Below the pieces are notes generated by a model. The model made no database searches. It was given only the letters and a program-made list of their open reading frames with translations, and was not told the DNA's origin. The position numbers and the translations under genes were made by a program. A stretch of 64,000 nucleotides of DNA, taken from positions 1 through 64,000 of the forward strand of contig JAOBWK010000069.1 of the NCBI GenBank assembly GCA_025463305.1, read 5' to 3'. How positions within the stretch are numbered: position 1 is the stretch's first letter; the number at the start of each line of letters is the position of its first letter. This stretch comes from Ilumatobacteraceae bacterium. GTDB taxonomy: Bacteria; Actinomycetota; Acidimicrobiia; Acidimicrobiales; Ilumatobacteraceae. Positions 24,781 through 34,293 of this stretch are shown here, in pieces.

Positions 24781-26358
24781 TCAGCCGGTGCACTGCAGGC
24801 CGTCGACCGGCACGGTGCGGTCCACGAGGTAGTCGTCGACCGCCGAGTCCACGCAGTCGTTGACGCCGTAGCCGGTGTGCTGGTCGGCGGTGACCACCAC
24901 GAGGTGGCCGTCCTGCAGCGCGTCTGCCTCGGCCTTGGTGCCGGTGAGCGGGGTGGCCGGATCGCCCGTGGTGCCGACCACCACGACGGGGCCGGCGCCA
25001 GCTGCGTCGTCGGGAACCGGTGGCGCGGCCGGAACCGGCCACTCGGCGCAGAACACGAGCTCGAGCATCCAGCTCGTGCCGAGCCGGGGCGCGTCCTTCG
25101 CGAACTCGCCCTGCAGCGCGTAGTCGGCCGCCGGGTCCTTGGTGCCCGGATCATCGAGGCAGTTGATCGCGAAGTAGGCCTCGAGCGAGTCGTCGTACGT
25201 GCCGTCCGGCTGGCGCTCGTAGTAGTCGTCGTAGAGGGCGAGGATGCCAGCGCCGTTGCCGTGCTGCAGCTCGTCGAGCGCCTTCTCCAGGTCCGGCCAC
25301 GAGTCCTGCGAGTACAGCGCGTCGGTGACAGCGGTCGTCAGCACGCCCTGGGTGATCGCCGGGCGACCCTTCGTCGTCGGCGTCGGATCGCTGTCCATCT
25401 TCGCGCTCAACGCGTCGTACGTCCTGCCCGGATCACCTCCGTTGTGGAAGGCGCAGCCGGCGTCCTTCGCGCAGTGGGCGAGGAAGGTGTCGAACGTGTC
25501 CTCGAACCCGATCGCCTGCTGCAGGTTCTGCTGGAGGTAGCCGACGGTCTGGTCCGTCGACCCGTCGATCACCATCGCCCGCACCGTCTTCGGGTAGAGG
25601 CTCGCCCACGCGACCCCGAGCTCGCTGCCGTAGCTGAACCCGAAGTAGCTGATGGTCGGCTCCTGCAGGGCCCGGCGGATGGAGTCCATGTCTCGGGCGG
25701 AGTCGGCGGTGGACACGAACGGAAGGATCTTCCCGCTGCGCTGCTCGCAGGCGGCACCGAACTTCTTCGCCGCGTCGATGATCGCTTGCCGCTCGGCGGG
25801 CGTGTCGGGCGAGGAGTCGATCGCGAAGTACGAGTCGTACTCGTCGACGCAATCGACGGCTGGCGTGCTCTTGCCGGTGCCGCGCGGGTCCCACGCGACG
25901 ATGTCGAAGTGGTCGAGCACGTCCTGGCCGTAGATGTCGGTGGCCTGGTCGGCGAGGTCGGTGCCGCCGTACCCGGGACCGCCGGGGTTGACGAGCAGCG
26001 ATCCGATCCGCTCCTTCGGCTTGCCGGCGAGGTGGCGTTCGAGCACGAGCGAGAACGAACCCGTGGCCGGGTTGGCCGGATCGATCGGCACCGACAGCGA
26101 GCCGCGCTCGAGGCTCGGCCCGATGCTCGACCAGTGGAACGCCGCCGAAGTGTCGGGGCGGGTGACGTAGTGCGAGGAGGCTGCGGTGGAGCCGGTGGTG
26201 GTCTTGGTGGTGGACGCTGTCGAGCTCGTGGTCGACGCGCTGCTCGAGCACGACGTGATCGCGATCGTGGTGACGACGAGCAGCGTGGCGCTTCGTGACC
26301 ACGCGGATCGTGACCATGACGGCCGTGAACGGTGCGGTGTCGGACCCGGCGTTGGCAC
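24781..26358 (-). CDS. Secreted alpha/beta hydrolase lipoprotein, tripeptidyl aminopeptidase-like (S33), copy 2
   Basis: A 525-residue paralogue of the downstream gene with the same order: signal segment ending AITSC, Ser/Thr linker, LLVNPGGPGYGG, WDPRGTGKST, GFSYGSE nucleophile, and VVGTTGDPATPL and DQHTGY near the end. Conserved paired cysteines suggest extracytoplasmic folding. GTG 26358 follows TACGCT by 6 nt, a leaderless start; the upstream extension to 26550 crosses into the divergent ABC gene and is rejected. The two copies have separate promoters and could differ in substrate range. Confidence 0.88.
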   Translation of the reverse strand: MPTPGPTPHRSRPSWSRSAWSRSATLLVVTTIAITSCSSSASTTSSTASTTKTTTGSTAASSHYVTRPDTSAAFHWSSIGPSLERGSLSVPIDPANPATGSFSLVLERHLAGKPKERIGSLLVNPGGPGYGGTDLADQATDIYGQDVLDHFDIVAWDPRGTGKSTPAVDCVDEYDSYFAIDSSPDTPAERQAIIDAAKKFGAACEQRSGKILPFVSTADSARDMDSIRRALQEPTISYFGFSYGSELGVAWASLYPKTVRAMVIDGSTDQTVGYLQQNLQQAIGFEDTFDTFLAHCAKDAGCAFHNGGDPGRTYDALSAKMDSDPTPTTKGRPAITQGVLTTAVTDALYSQDSWPDLEKALDELQHGNGAGILALYDDYYERQPDGTYDDSLEAYFAINCLDDPGTKDPAADYALQGEFAKDAPRLGTSWMLELVFCAEWPVPAAPPVPDDAAGAGPVVVVGTTGDPATPLTGTKAEADALQDGHLVVVTADQHTGYGVNDCVDSAVDDYLVDRTVPVDGLQCTG

Positions 26359-26396
26359 CGGGTCAGCGTAGGCAGGCGCGCCCGTAGCCTGACGGG
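26359..26396. promoter_or_regulatory. Divergent leaderless promoters in 38 bp
   Basis: Minus -10 TACGCT (26370-26365) serves the peptidase GTG; plus -10 TAGCCT (26385-26390) serves the ABC transporter ATG, each 6 nt from its start codon. The boxes are 14 bp apart, so each -35 region must fall inside the other gene's 5' end. Confidence 0.7.
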
Positions 26397-28265
26397 ATGC
26401 GGATGGGCCCCTCCAACATGCGTCCTCGGGACAAGACGGCTGTCCAGGGCGTGAAGATGACTCGGCACGCGCTGCGTCGGATCTGGCAGTTCGCGCGTCC
26501 GTACCGGCGCAGCCTGCTGGGGTTCCTCGGCACCATCGTGGCCTCGGCACTGCTCGCGCTCGTCGCGCCGTTCGCGTTCAGGCGCATCCTCGATCACTCG
26601 ATCCCGTCCAAGGACCGCACCGAGATCACGGTGCTCGCGTGCATCGTCGTCGCCGCTGCGCTGTTCGACGCCGGACTGTCGCTAGTCCAGCGCTGGTACT
26701 CGGCCAGCATCGGTGAGGGGCTCATCTACGACCTGCGCGTCTCGCTGTTCGACAAGGTGCAGCGGATGCCGATCGCGTTCTTCACCCGCACCCAGACGGG
26801 CAGCCTGATCAGCCGGATGAACAACGACGTCATCGGCGCGCAGGCCGCGCTGACGAGCACGCTCGGCAGCGTCGTCAGCAACATCGTCGTGCTCGTCACC
26901 ACGCTGATCGCGATGGCGTCGCTGCAATGGCAGCTCACCCTGCTGTCGCTCGTGGTGCTGCCGGTGTTCATCATCCCGGCCAAGCGGATCGGGCGCCGGC
27001 TGCAGGACATCTCGCGCACCAACATGGAGTACAACGCGCAGATGAGCACGCAGATGAGCGAGCGGCTGAACGTGAGCGGCGCCCTGCTCGTCAAGCTGTT
27101 CGGCCGTCACGACCGCGAGGTCTCGTCGTTCTCCAAGCGCGCTGCTGGCGTGCGCGACACGGGGATCCAGTCGGCCATGTACGGCCGGGTTTTCTTCGTC
27201 GCGCTCGGCCTGGTCGGTGCGCTGGGCGCCGCCGCCGTGTACGGGATCGGCGCGCACCTCGCCGTGTCCGGCTCGCTGTCACCCGGCACGCTCGTCGCCC
27301 TGGCGACCCTGGTGGCCCGGGTGTACTCGCCGCTCACCGGGCTCACCAACGCCCGGGTGGATCTGATGACGGCGTTCGTCAGCTTCGACCGCGTGTTCGA
27401 GGTGCTCGACGCGCCGGTGTCCATCGTCGATGCGCCGGGTGCGATCGACCTGATCGCGCCTCGCGGCGCCGTCGAGTTCGATCACGTCACGTTCCGCTAC
27501 CCGGGCGCGAGCGATGTCTCCATCGCGTCGCTCGAGGCGCCGGGGCCGCCCGGCCTCGATCCCGACCGCGACGTCCTGCACGACCTCAACCTCTCCATCG
27601 CCCCCGGTGAGACCGTGGCGCTCGTGGGTGCGTCGGGCGCCGGCAAGACCACGCTCGCATCGCTCATCACCCGGCTGTACGACGTCACCGATGGCGCGGT
27701 GCGGGTCGACGGCAACGACGTGCGGATCCTGACGGGTGAGTCGCTGCGCGCCGCCATCGGCGTCGTGTCCCAGGACCCGCACCTCTTCCACGAGAGCATC
27801 GAGTCCAACCTGCTCTACGCCAAGCCCGACGCGACCCGCGCAGAACTGGACGCTGCCTGCCGCGCGGCCCGCATCCACGACACGATCGAGGCATTGCCCG
27901 ACGGGTACGAGACCGTGGTCGGCGAGCGCGGCTACCGGCTCAGCGGCGGTGAGAAGCAGCGCCTCGCGATCGCGCGGATGCTGCTCAAGGATCCCGCGGT
28001 GATGATCCTCGACGAGGCCACCAGCCACCTCGACAACGAGAACGAGGCGCTCGTCCAGGCCGCGCTGGACCATGCCCTGCAAGGCCGGACCGCGCTCGTG
28101 ATCGCCCACCGGCTCTCCACCATCCGCGACGCGGATCGCATCGTCGTGCTCGACAACGGTCGCCTCGTCGAACAGGGCACCCACGACGAGCTGATGGCGC
28201 TCGACGGGCTCTACGCCCGCCAGGAGCACGTCGCCCAGACCTCGGCTCCCGACCCCGCCGGCTGA
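26397..28265 (+). CDS. ABC exporter, fused membrane and ATPase domains
   Basis: A 622-residue half-transporter of the MsbA/MDR type. Six helices span about residues 30-320. The nucleotide-binding domain has Walker A VGASGAGKTT, Q-loop VVSQDPHLFHE, signature LSGGEKQR, Walker B MILDEATS and the H-loop AHRLST. It works as a homo- or heterodimer, and no partner is adjacent. A 20-residue insertion precedes Walker A (SLEAPGPPGLDPDRD). Substrate unknown. Leaderless ATG 26397; MTRHALRR (26457) is an alternative start that fits the family length better. Confidence 0.9.
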   Translation: MRMGPSNMRPRDKTAVQGVKMTRHALRRIWQFARPYRRSLLGFLGTIVASALLALVAPFAFRRILDHSIPSKDRTEITVLACIVVAAALFDAGLSLVQRWYSASIGEGLIYDLRVSLFDKVQRMPIAFFTRTQTGSLISRMNNDVIGAQAALTSTLGSVVSNIVVLVTTLIAMASLQWQLTLLSLVVLPVFIIPAKRIGRRLQDISRTNMEYNAQMSTQMSERLNVSGALLVKLFGRHDREVSSFSKRAAGVRDTGIQSAMYGRVFFVALGLVGALGAAAVYGIGAHLAVSGSLSPGTLVALATLVARVYSPLTGLTNARVDLMTAFVSFDRVFEVLDAPVSIVDAPGAIDLIAPRGAVEFDHVTFRYPGASDVSIASLEAPGPPGLDPDRDVLHDLNLSIAPGETVALVGASGAGKTTLASLITRLYDVTDGAVRVDGNDVRILTGESLRAAIGVVSQDPHLFHESIESNLLYAKPDATRAELDAACRAARIHDTIEALPDGYETVVGERGYRLSGGEKQRLAIARMLLKDPAVMILDEATSHLDNENEALVQAALDHALQGRTALVIAHRLSTIRDADRIVVLDNGRLVEQGTHDELMALDGLYARQEHVAQTSAPDPAG

Positions 28266-28355
28266 CCCGCCACGGCAGCGGTCCCGCTCGCGTCGCGGCT
28301 GGTCCCGACGCTGTGGAGGAGGCATCCCGCTCGACTGTCACACCCCTCCGCGAAG

Positions 28356-29741
28356 ATGTTCGACATGTCCGCAGCCGTCGTTGTCCTCGTCGCCGTGCTG
28401 GCGCTGATCGCCGGCGCGGCCATCGCCCTCGCGTCGGCCCGTCGCGCCGGCCCGGTCCCGGTGGACCGTCCCCTCCAGGTGGATCATGCCGCCCAGCTCG
28501 CCACCGAGCTGGCGGCGGCCCAGGCCGTCGCCGCTGCCGATGCGCGTGCCGCGGCGGCCATCGCCCAGGCCGATGCCCAGGCGGCAGCGAGCGCGGCGCA
28601 GGCCGCAGCCCAGGCCGACGCCATCCAGCGGGCGCTGTCCGCGGCGATGTCGTCGCTGCAGGTCCAGGCCGCCAGCGAGCGCGATGCTGCGGTGCAGGCC
28701 GCGCTCGCCCAGGTCGCGCTCATGGGGCGCGAGCAGCTCGGTGCCGAGACCGCGGCTGCGTCGGCCGACCTCACGGCCAAGAAGGACGTCATCGAGAGCC
28801 GGCTCGGCCAGATCCAGCACGAGGTCCACCAGGACCTCGATCGGCTCACCCAGCTCGTCGGCCAGCTGGGCGAGGCCACCTCCGAGCGGTTCGGCCAGGT
28901 CGACTCCTCGTTGCGGGCGCATGCCGAGATCACCCAGCACCTCACGAGCACGACGCAGAGCCTGCGCGAGGCGCTGGCCAGCCCGAACAACCGTGGTCAG
29001 TGGGGCGAGCGGATGGCCGAGGACATCATCCGCGCCGCCGGGTTCATCGAGCACAAGCAGTACCGCAAGCGCACCGCCGTGAGCGGCGCCGGCCAGGGCA
29101 TCCCCGACTTCACGTTCATCATGCCCAAGGGGCAGGTGCTGTTCATGGACGTCAAGTTCCCGATGGCCGCCTACCTGCGCTACCTCGACGCCACCACCGA
29201 GGCGGAGAAGTCCACCCACCGCGCCACGTTCCTGCGCGATGTGCGGATGCGGGTGCGAGAGCTGGCCAAGCGCGAGTACGCCGCCGCCGACGATCGCCCC
29301 GCGGTCGACAACGTGCTGCTCTTCGTCCCGAACGAGACGCTCAGCGCGTTCATCCACGAGACCGATCCCACTTTGATCGACGAGGCGATGCGACAGAGCG
29401 TCGTCATCTGCTCGCCGCTCACCCTGTTCGCGTTCCTCGGCATCATCCGCCAGGCGTTCGACAACTTCGTGATGGAGCAGACCAGCCAGGAGATGATGCA
29501 GCTGCTCGGCAAGTTCGCCCAGCAGTGGGGCAAGTACAGCGAGTCGGTCGACAAGGTGAAGCGCCAGTTCGACACGGTCAGCAAGTCGTTCGATGAGCTG
29601 GCCACCACCCGCCGCCGGGCCCTCGAGCGGCCGCTGAAGGACCTCGAGGCGTTGCGGCTCGACCGTGGCGTCCCCGTCGATGGCGAGCTGTTCGCCGCCG
29701 ACGTGCTCGAGATGGAGGGCTACCGCGAACTGGGCGCCTGA
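28356..29741 (+). CDS. rmuC: DNA recombination protein RmuC family
   Basis: A 461-residue protein with one N-terminal membrane helix (AAVVVLVAVLALIAGAAIALA), a 120-residue Ala/Gln-rich coiled coil, and a C-terminal RmuC domain with the PD-(D/E)XK-like core (GQWGERMAEDIIRAAGF, IPDFTFIMPKG, LFMDVKFPMAAY). RmuC limits inversions at short repeats in E. coli. It is membrane-tethered by sequence. The next plus-strand gene is 158 bases away; no clear -10 box is seen near this start, and ATG 28365 is an alternative. Confidence 0.9.
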   Translation: MFDMSAAVVVLVAVLALIAGAAIALASARRAGPVPVDRPLQVDHAAQLATELAAAQAVAAADARAAAAIAQADAQAAASAAQAAAQADAIQRALSAAMSSLQVQAASERDAAVQAALAQVALMGREQLGAETAAASADLTAKKDVIESRLGQIQHEVHQDLDRLTQLVGQLGEATSERFGQVDSSLRAHAEITQHLTSTTQSLREALASPNNRGQWGERMAEDIIRAAGFIEHKQYRKRTAVSGAGQGIPDFTFIMPKGQVLFMDVKFPMAAYLRYLDATTEAEKSTHRATFLRDVRMRVRELAKREYAAADDRPAVDNVLLFVPNETLSAFIHETDPTLIDEAMRQSVVICSPLTLFAFLGIIRQAFDNFVMEQTSQEMMQLLGKFAQQWGKYSESVDKVKRQFDTVSKSFDELATTRRRALERPLKDLEALRLDRGVPVDGELFAADVLEMEGYRELGA

Positions 29742-29899
29742 GAGGTTGGTGACGATTTCTCGGTTCCGTCCGTAACGCGCGCCGGCGCCGAACACACTGT
29801 CGATGATGCCTGCGTGGATCCAGTGACTCCGACGATGTTCGCCAGCGTTCCCACAGCCGACGCCGCATCCGCCGCCGGATCTGATTGGATCGTCGACTG

Positions 29900-31495
29900 A
29901 TGGCTCAGATCAAGGCGGCGGAGGCGACGGCCCGGCATCGCCCACCGCGCTGGTGGGGCGCCCTCGTCGGGCTGGTGGCCGCAGGCAGCGGGCTCGCCGT
30001 GGGCGAGTTCGTCGCCGGGTTCGCCCGCTCGTTGCGTTCGCCGGTCGTGAGCGTCGGCGACCGCGTCATCGATCACGTGCCGACGTGGATGAAGAACTTC
30101 GCCGTGCGCAACTTCGGCACCAGCGACAAGGTCGTGCTCGTCTGGACCATCCTCGTGGTCATCGCGATCTCGGCGGCGTTCGTCGGCATCGCCACCGTGC
30201 GCGGCCGCACCCGGGTCGGGGTCGCGTTCGCCACGGCCTTCGGCCTCTTCGGCGCACTGTGCTCGGGCTTCGGGCGCAACACCCACTTCGTCGGGATCTT
30301 CCCATCGCTCGTCGCCGCTGCCGTCGCCGGCGGCGTGCTCCTGTGGGGTCACCAGCTCGCCCTGCCACGGCCGGTGCCGGTGATGAACCGCCCGCGGCAG
30401 CCGAAGGGCGCGGCCCCGCCGCCGCCCGTGGTCGATCGCCGCCACTTCATGGTCGTCACGGCGACGCTCGGGATCGGCGCGGCGTGCGTCGCGGTGATCG
30501 GGCGCAACATGCAGGGCCGCTTCGCCACGGCGCTGGAGCGCGCCGGCGTCAAGCCACCGGTTGCGAAGGAGCCGCTGCCGGCACCGCCGGCAGACCCGGC
30601 CCTGCTGCCGGCCAACGACGGCCTGTCGCCGCTGATCACCCCGATCGCCGACTTCTACCGGATCGACACCGCCATCTCGTTCCCCTCGATCTCGCTGGGC
30701 TCGTGGAAGCTGAAGATCACCGGGATGGTCGACAACCCGATGAGCCTCACCTACGACGACATCATGAGCCGCGAGCTGATCGAGCGCGACATCACGATGT
30801 CGTGCGTGTCGAACGAGGTCGGCGGGGATCTCGTCGGCAACGCCCGCTGGATCGGTTGCCGGCTCGACGACCTGCTCAAGGAGGCCAAGGTCCAGAGCGG
30901 CGCCGATCAGGTGATGGGGCAGTCGACCGATGGCTTCACCGCCGGGTTCCCGGTCTCGGTCCTCGACGGGCGCGACGCGATGATCGTGATCGGGATGAAC
31001 GGCGAGGCGCTGCCCGTCAAGAACGGCTTCCCGGCGCGCATCATCGTGCCCGGCCTCTACGGCTACGTCTCGGCGGTGAAGTGGCTGTCCGAGATACGCC
31101 TGACCACGTTCGCCGACGAGCAGGGCTACTGGGTGCCGCGCGGCTGGTCGGCGCTCGGCCCGATCAAGACCGAGTCGCGCATCGACCGCCCCGGTGACAC
31201 CATCGATCCCGGCACGGTGGCCATCGCCGGCGTCGCGTGGGCGCCGACGCGCGGCATCTCCAAGGTCGAGGTCCAGGTCGACGACGGCGAGTGGATGGTG
31301 GCCACGCTCGGCCCGATGCTCGCCAAGACGACCTGGGTGCAGTGGTGGGTGTCGTGGGAGGCCACCGCGGGCAAGCACACCCTGCGGGTGCGGGCCACCG
31401 ACGGCAACGGCGACACCCAGACCGAGCAGACCGCCGACGTCGCCCCGGACGGCGCCACCGGCTGGCACGCCGTCCGGGTCACCGTTCGTAGCTGA
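29900..31495 (+). CDS. Membrane-anchored molybdopterin-dependent oxidoreductase (sulfite oxidase fold)
   Basis: A 531-residue protein. Four hydrophobic segments (about residues 18-40, 76-97, 102-120, 124-148) precede a Pro-rich loop, a twin-arginine motif DRRHFMVV near residue 180, and a fifth hydrophobic segment. The extracytoplasmic part has an oxidoreductase molybdopterin domain with the Mo-ligand Cys in ITMSCVSNEVGG and a C-terminal dimerisation (Ig-like) domain. Four helices leave the RR motif in the cytoplasm, so the first part would insert by Sec and the folded cofactor domain cross by Tat, as known for some actinobacterial polytopic redox proteins. Substrate unknown. The 158 bases upstream hold no recognised element. 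Confidence 0.88.
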   Translation: MAQIKAAEATARHRPPRWWGALVGLVAAGSGLAVGEFVAGFARSLRSPVVSVGDRVIDHVPTWMKNFAVRNFGTSDKVVLVWTILVVIAISAAFVGIATVRGRTRVGVAFATAFGLFGALCSGFGRNTHFVGIFPSLVAAAVAGGVLLWGHQLALPRPVPVMNRPRQPKGAAPPPPVVDRRHFMVVTATLGIGAACVAVIGRNMQGRFATALERAGVKPPVAKEPLPAPPADPALLPANDGLSPLITPIADFYRIDTAISFPSISLGSWKLKITGMVDNPMSLTYDDIMSRELIERDITMSCVSNEVGGDLVGNARWIGCRLDDLLKEAKVQSGADQVMGQSTDGFTAGFPVSVLDGRDAMIVIGMNGEALPVKNGFPARIIVPGLYGYVSAVKWLSEIRLTTFADEQGYWVPRGWSALGPIKTESRIDRPGDTIDPGTVAIAGVAWAPTRGISKVEVQVDDGEWMVATLGPMLAKTTWVQWWVSWEATAGKHTLRVRATDGNGDTQTEQTADVAPDGATGWHAVRVTVRS

Positions 31496-31572
31496 CGCAC
31501 GACCGGGTCGGCGTCGCAGGCTCCGCCGGCGGGAGGCCGACGAACGTCACACCGTTCGGGCAGACTCTGGGC

Positions 31573-32919
31573 GTGAGCCAGGCAGCCTTCGACTTCGACC
31601 TCGACGACGGCGGCGAACCGACGTACACGGTCGGCGAGCTGGCCGACGCGGTCAACGGCGTCCTCCGTCGTCAGTTCGGTGATGGCGTCTGGGTCCGCGG
31701 CGAGATCCAGGGCTACAGCGAGAAGAACGGCCACGCCTACTTCAAGCTCGTGGAGTCCGGTGGCGAACGTCGGGCCGTGCTCGACGTGTCGTTCTTCGCC
31801 AACGTGCGGATGCGCCTCCGCCCGTTGCTGCAGAAGCATCGCCTGTTCCTGGCCGAAGGGATGAAGGTCCGCGTGTTCGGCGTGCTGGACCTCTACGCCG
31901 CGAACGGGCGGCTGAGCCTGAAGATGGGCGGCATCGACCCGCGCTACACGCTGGGCGAGATGGCGATGGAGCGCGACGACGTCATCCGGCGACTCGTCGC
32001 CAGCGGCCTCTACGACGCCAATGCCCAGCACCAGCTCGCCGCGATGCCGCTCCGCGTCGGGCTGGTCACCAGCGTCAACAGCGCGGCCTGGCACGACTTC
32101 ATGCACCAGCTGCAGAGCAGCGGCCACGGCTTCGGTGTGCGCGTCATCGACGTCCGGGTGCAGGGCGACTTCGCCCAGGAGATGCTCACCGACGCGATCC
32201 GCACGCTCGGCCGGCGCAGCGACATCGACGTGCTCGTCGTCATCCGCGGCGGAGGATCGCGCACCGAGCTGGCGATGTTCGACGCCGAGTCGATCGCGGT
32301 CGCCATCGCCGAAGCGCGCATGCCGGTGTTCACCGGGCTAGGCCACGAGATCGACCGCAGCATCGCCGACGAGGTCGCCCACACGGCGTTCAAGACGCCA
32401 ACAGCTTGCGCCGTGGCGCTGATCGAGGCCGTGCAGAGCTTCGCCATCCGGGCAGAGTCGGCGTGGTCGGCCATCGCCGCCACGTCCACCCGCCAGGTCG
32501 AGCGGTCCAACGCCGCGTTGCTGGAGACCGCGCGGCGGATCGAGCAGCGCACCATCGGTGCCGTCGAGCGTGCCGGGCTGCGGCTCACCGATCGCGCCCA
32601 CCGTGTCTCGCTGTCGTCGGTGCGCGTCCTCGACCACGGTGAGGCCGGGCTCGTCCGCGCCGCCGACCGTCTCGGGAGGCGCCCGCTGCAGCACGTCGCC
32701 CAGGCCGCCCAGAGCATCGATCAGATCGAGGCGCGCGTCCGGCTGCTCGACCCCGTCCACACCCTGGCGCGCGGCTGGTCGCTCACCCGCACGGGCGACG
32801 GGCGAATCGTCCGCTCCGCCGCCGATGTCGCGCCCGGCGACGAGATCGTCACCACGCTCGCGACGGGCTCGATCACGAGCCACGTCGACACCGCCACGCC
32901 CGAAGGGACTTCGACATGA
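31573..32919 (+). CDS. xseA: Exodeoxyribonuclease VII large subunit
   Basis: A 448-residue protein. The N-terminal OB-fold (VGELADAVNGVLRRQF...VRGEIQGYSEKNGHAYFKL) binds single-stranded DNA. The catalytic core includes VVIRGGGSRTELAMFD and GLGHEIDRSIADEVAH, followed by the long helical region that packs with XseB. CAGACT is 6 nt from GTG 31573 (leaderless). Its stop overlaps the xseB start by ATGA, so the subunits are translationally coupled. Confidence 0.95.
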   Translation: MSQAAFDFDLDDGGEPTYTVGELADAVNGVLRRQFGDGVWVRGEIQGYSEKNGHAYFKLVESGGERRAVLDVSFFANVRMRLRPLLQKHRLFLAEGMKVRVFGVLDLYAANGRLSLKMGGIDPRYTLGEMAMERDDVIRRLVASGLYDANAQHQLAAMPLRVGLVTSVNSAAWHDFMHQLQSSGHGFGVRVIDVRVQGDFAQEMLTDAIRTLGRRSDIDVLVVIRGGGSRTELAMFDAESIAVAIAEARMPVFTGLGHEIDRSIADEVAHTAFKTPTACAVALIEAVQSFAIRAESAWSAIAATSTRQVERSNAALLETARRIEQRTIGAVERAGLRLTDRAHRVSLSSVRVLDHGEAGLVRAADRLGRRPLQHVAQAAQSIDQIEARVRLLDPVHTLARGWSLTRTGDGRIVRSAADVAPGDEIVTTLATGSITSHVDTATPEGTST

Positions 32920-33191
32920 GCAGCAGCAACCCGCCGGCCACGCCGGGCAGCGAGGACCGCCCCGGCTACGCCGAATCACTCGCCGAGCTGGAGCGCATCC
33001 TCGCCGAGCTCGAGCGCGACAACGTCGACGTCGATCGCCTGGCCAGCCAGGTGCAGCGCGCCGCCGAGCTGATCGGCATCTGCCGCGAGCGCATCGGCAA
33101 CGCACGCATGCAGATCGAGCACGTGGTCGCCGATCTCAGCACCGCGGACACCGGCCGGGGCGATCCTGGCAACCGCGGCCCGCGGGCATAG
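32916..33191 (+). CDS. xseB: Exodeoxyribonuclease VII small subunit
   Basis: A 91-residue helical-hairpin protein (YAESLAELERILAELERDN...LASQVQRAAELI) that wraps the helices of XseA. The start is embedded in the xseA stop (ATGA). Its TAG stop (33189-33191) is also the first half of the next gene's -10 box, TAGCCT. Confidence 0.93.
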   Translation: MSSSNPPATPGSEDRPGYAESLAELERILAELERDNVDVDRLASQVQRAAELIGICRERIGNARMQIEHVVADLSTADTGRGDPGNRGPRA

Positions 33192-33200
33192 CCTCACAGC

Positions 33201-34259
33201 GTGATTCCCGAGGCCCCTCCGTCGCTGGCGCTGATCGCCGCCCGCGTCGATCAGCGCCTGCGCCAGCTGATCGACGCGGAGGACGCCCGCTGGACCCGTC
33301 TCGACCCCGTCCTCGCCGATCCCTTCACGGCCATCCGCAACCTCGTGCTCGTCGGCGGCAAGCGGCTCCGCCCGGCGTTCTGCCACTGGGGCTTCGTCGG
33401 CGCGGGCGGCGACCCGGACGACGACCAGCTCATCGACGCCGGCGCGGCGCTCGAGCTGCTGCACGCGTTCGCGCTGTTCCACGACGACGTGATGGACGGC
33501 TCGGCCACCCGGCGCGGGCAGCCGACCGTGCACACGGTGCACGAGGAACGCCACGGTGGACGGTGGGCCGGCGAACCCCGCCGCTACGGGGAGGGCGTCG
33601 CGATCCTGGTCGGCGACCTCACGTTCGTCTACGCCGATCAGCTGATGCGCGGTGCCTCGGCGGCCGCGTGGGTGATCTGGAACGAGCTGCGCGTCGAGTT
33701 GAACATCGGTCAGTACCTCGACATCGTCGGCTCCGCCACCCGTGAACGTCGCTGGGCCAAGGCCGAGCAGATCAGCCGCTACAAGAGTGGCAAGTACACC
33801 ATCGAACGCCCGCTGCACATGGGCGCGATGATGGCCAGGCCCGACCAGGGCGACGATCTGCTCGTCCCGCTGTCGGCGTACGGGCTGCCGCTCGGTGACG
33901 CGTTCCAGATGCGCGACGACGTGCTCGGTGTCTACGGCGACACCGTCGTCACGGGCAAGCCGGTGGCCGACGACCTGCGCGAGGGCAAGCCGACGCCGCT
34001 GATGGCACTGGCGTGGGAGGCGGCCACCGCCGCCCAGGCCGCGCTGCTCGACCGCGTCGGCGCGCCGGATCTCGGCGACGCCGAGATCGCCGACATCCAG
34101 CAGGTCATCATCGACACCGGCGCGCTCGACCGTCTCGAAGCCCACATCACGTCGCTCACCGAGCAGGCCCTTGCCGCGCTGCCGGCCATGCCGCTCACCG
34201 AGCCGGCCAAGGCCGAGCTGGCGTTGCTCGCCGGCTACGTCAGCTGGCGCGAGATCTGA
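33201..34259 (+). CDS. Polyprenyl (geranylgeranyl/farnesyl) diphosphate synthase
   Basis: A 352-residue trans-isoprenyl diphosphate synthase. The first Asp-rich motif is FHDDVMDG and the second is MRDDVLGVYGD; GGKRLRP near residue 52 binds diphosphate. The residues before the first motif are LLHAFALFHDD; the Ala/Phe positions suggest a C20-range product, but chain length cannot be fixed by eye. TAGCCT is 6 nt from GTG 33201, giving a leaderless message although the gap to xseB is only nine bases. It converges on the transglycosylase gene. Confidence 0.92.
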   Translation: MIPEAPPSLALIAARVDQRLRQLIDAEDARWTRLDPVLADPFTAIRNLVLVGGKRLRPAFCHWGFVGAGGDPDDDQLIDAGAALELLHAFALFHDDVMDGSATRRGQPTVHTVHEERHGGRWAGEPRRYGEGVAILVGDLTFVYADQLMRGASAAAWVIWNELRVELNIGQYLDIVGSATRERRWAKAEQISRYKSGKYTIERPLHMGAMMARPDQGDDLLVPLSAYGLPLGDAFQMRDDVLGVYGDTVVTGKPVADDLREGKPTPLMALAWEAATAAQAALLDRVGAPDLGDAEIADIQQVIIDTGALDRLEAHITSLTEQALAALPAMPLTEPAKAELALLAGYVSWREI

Positions 34260-34293
34260 CCGGCATCCGACCCCGGCGCGACGGCGTGGGTCC

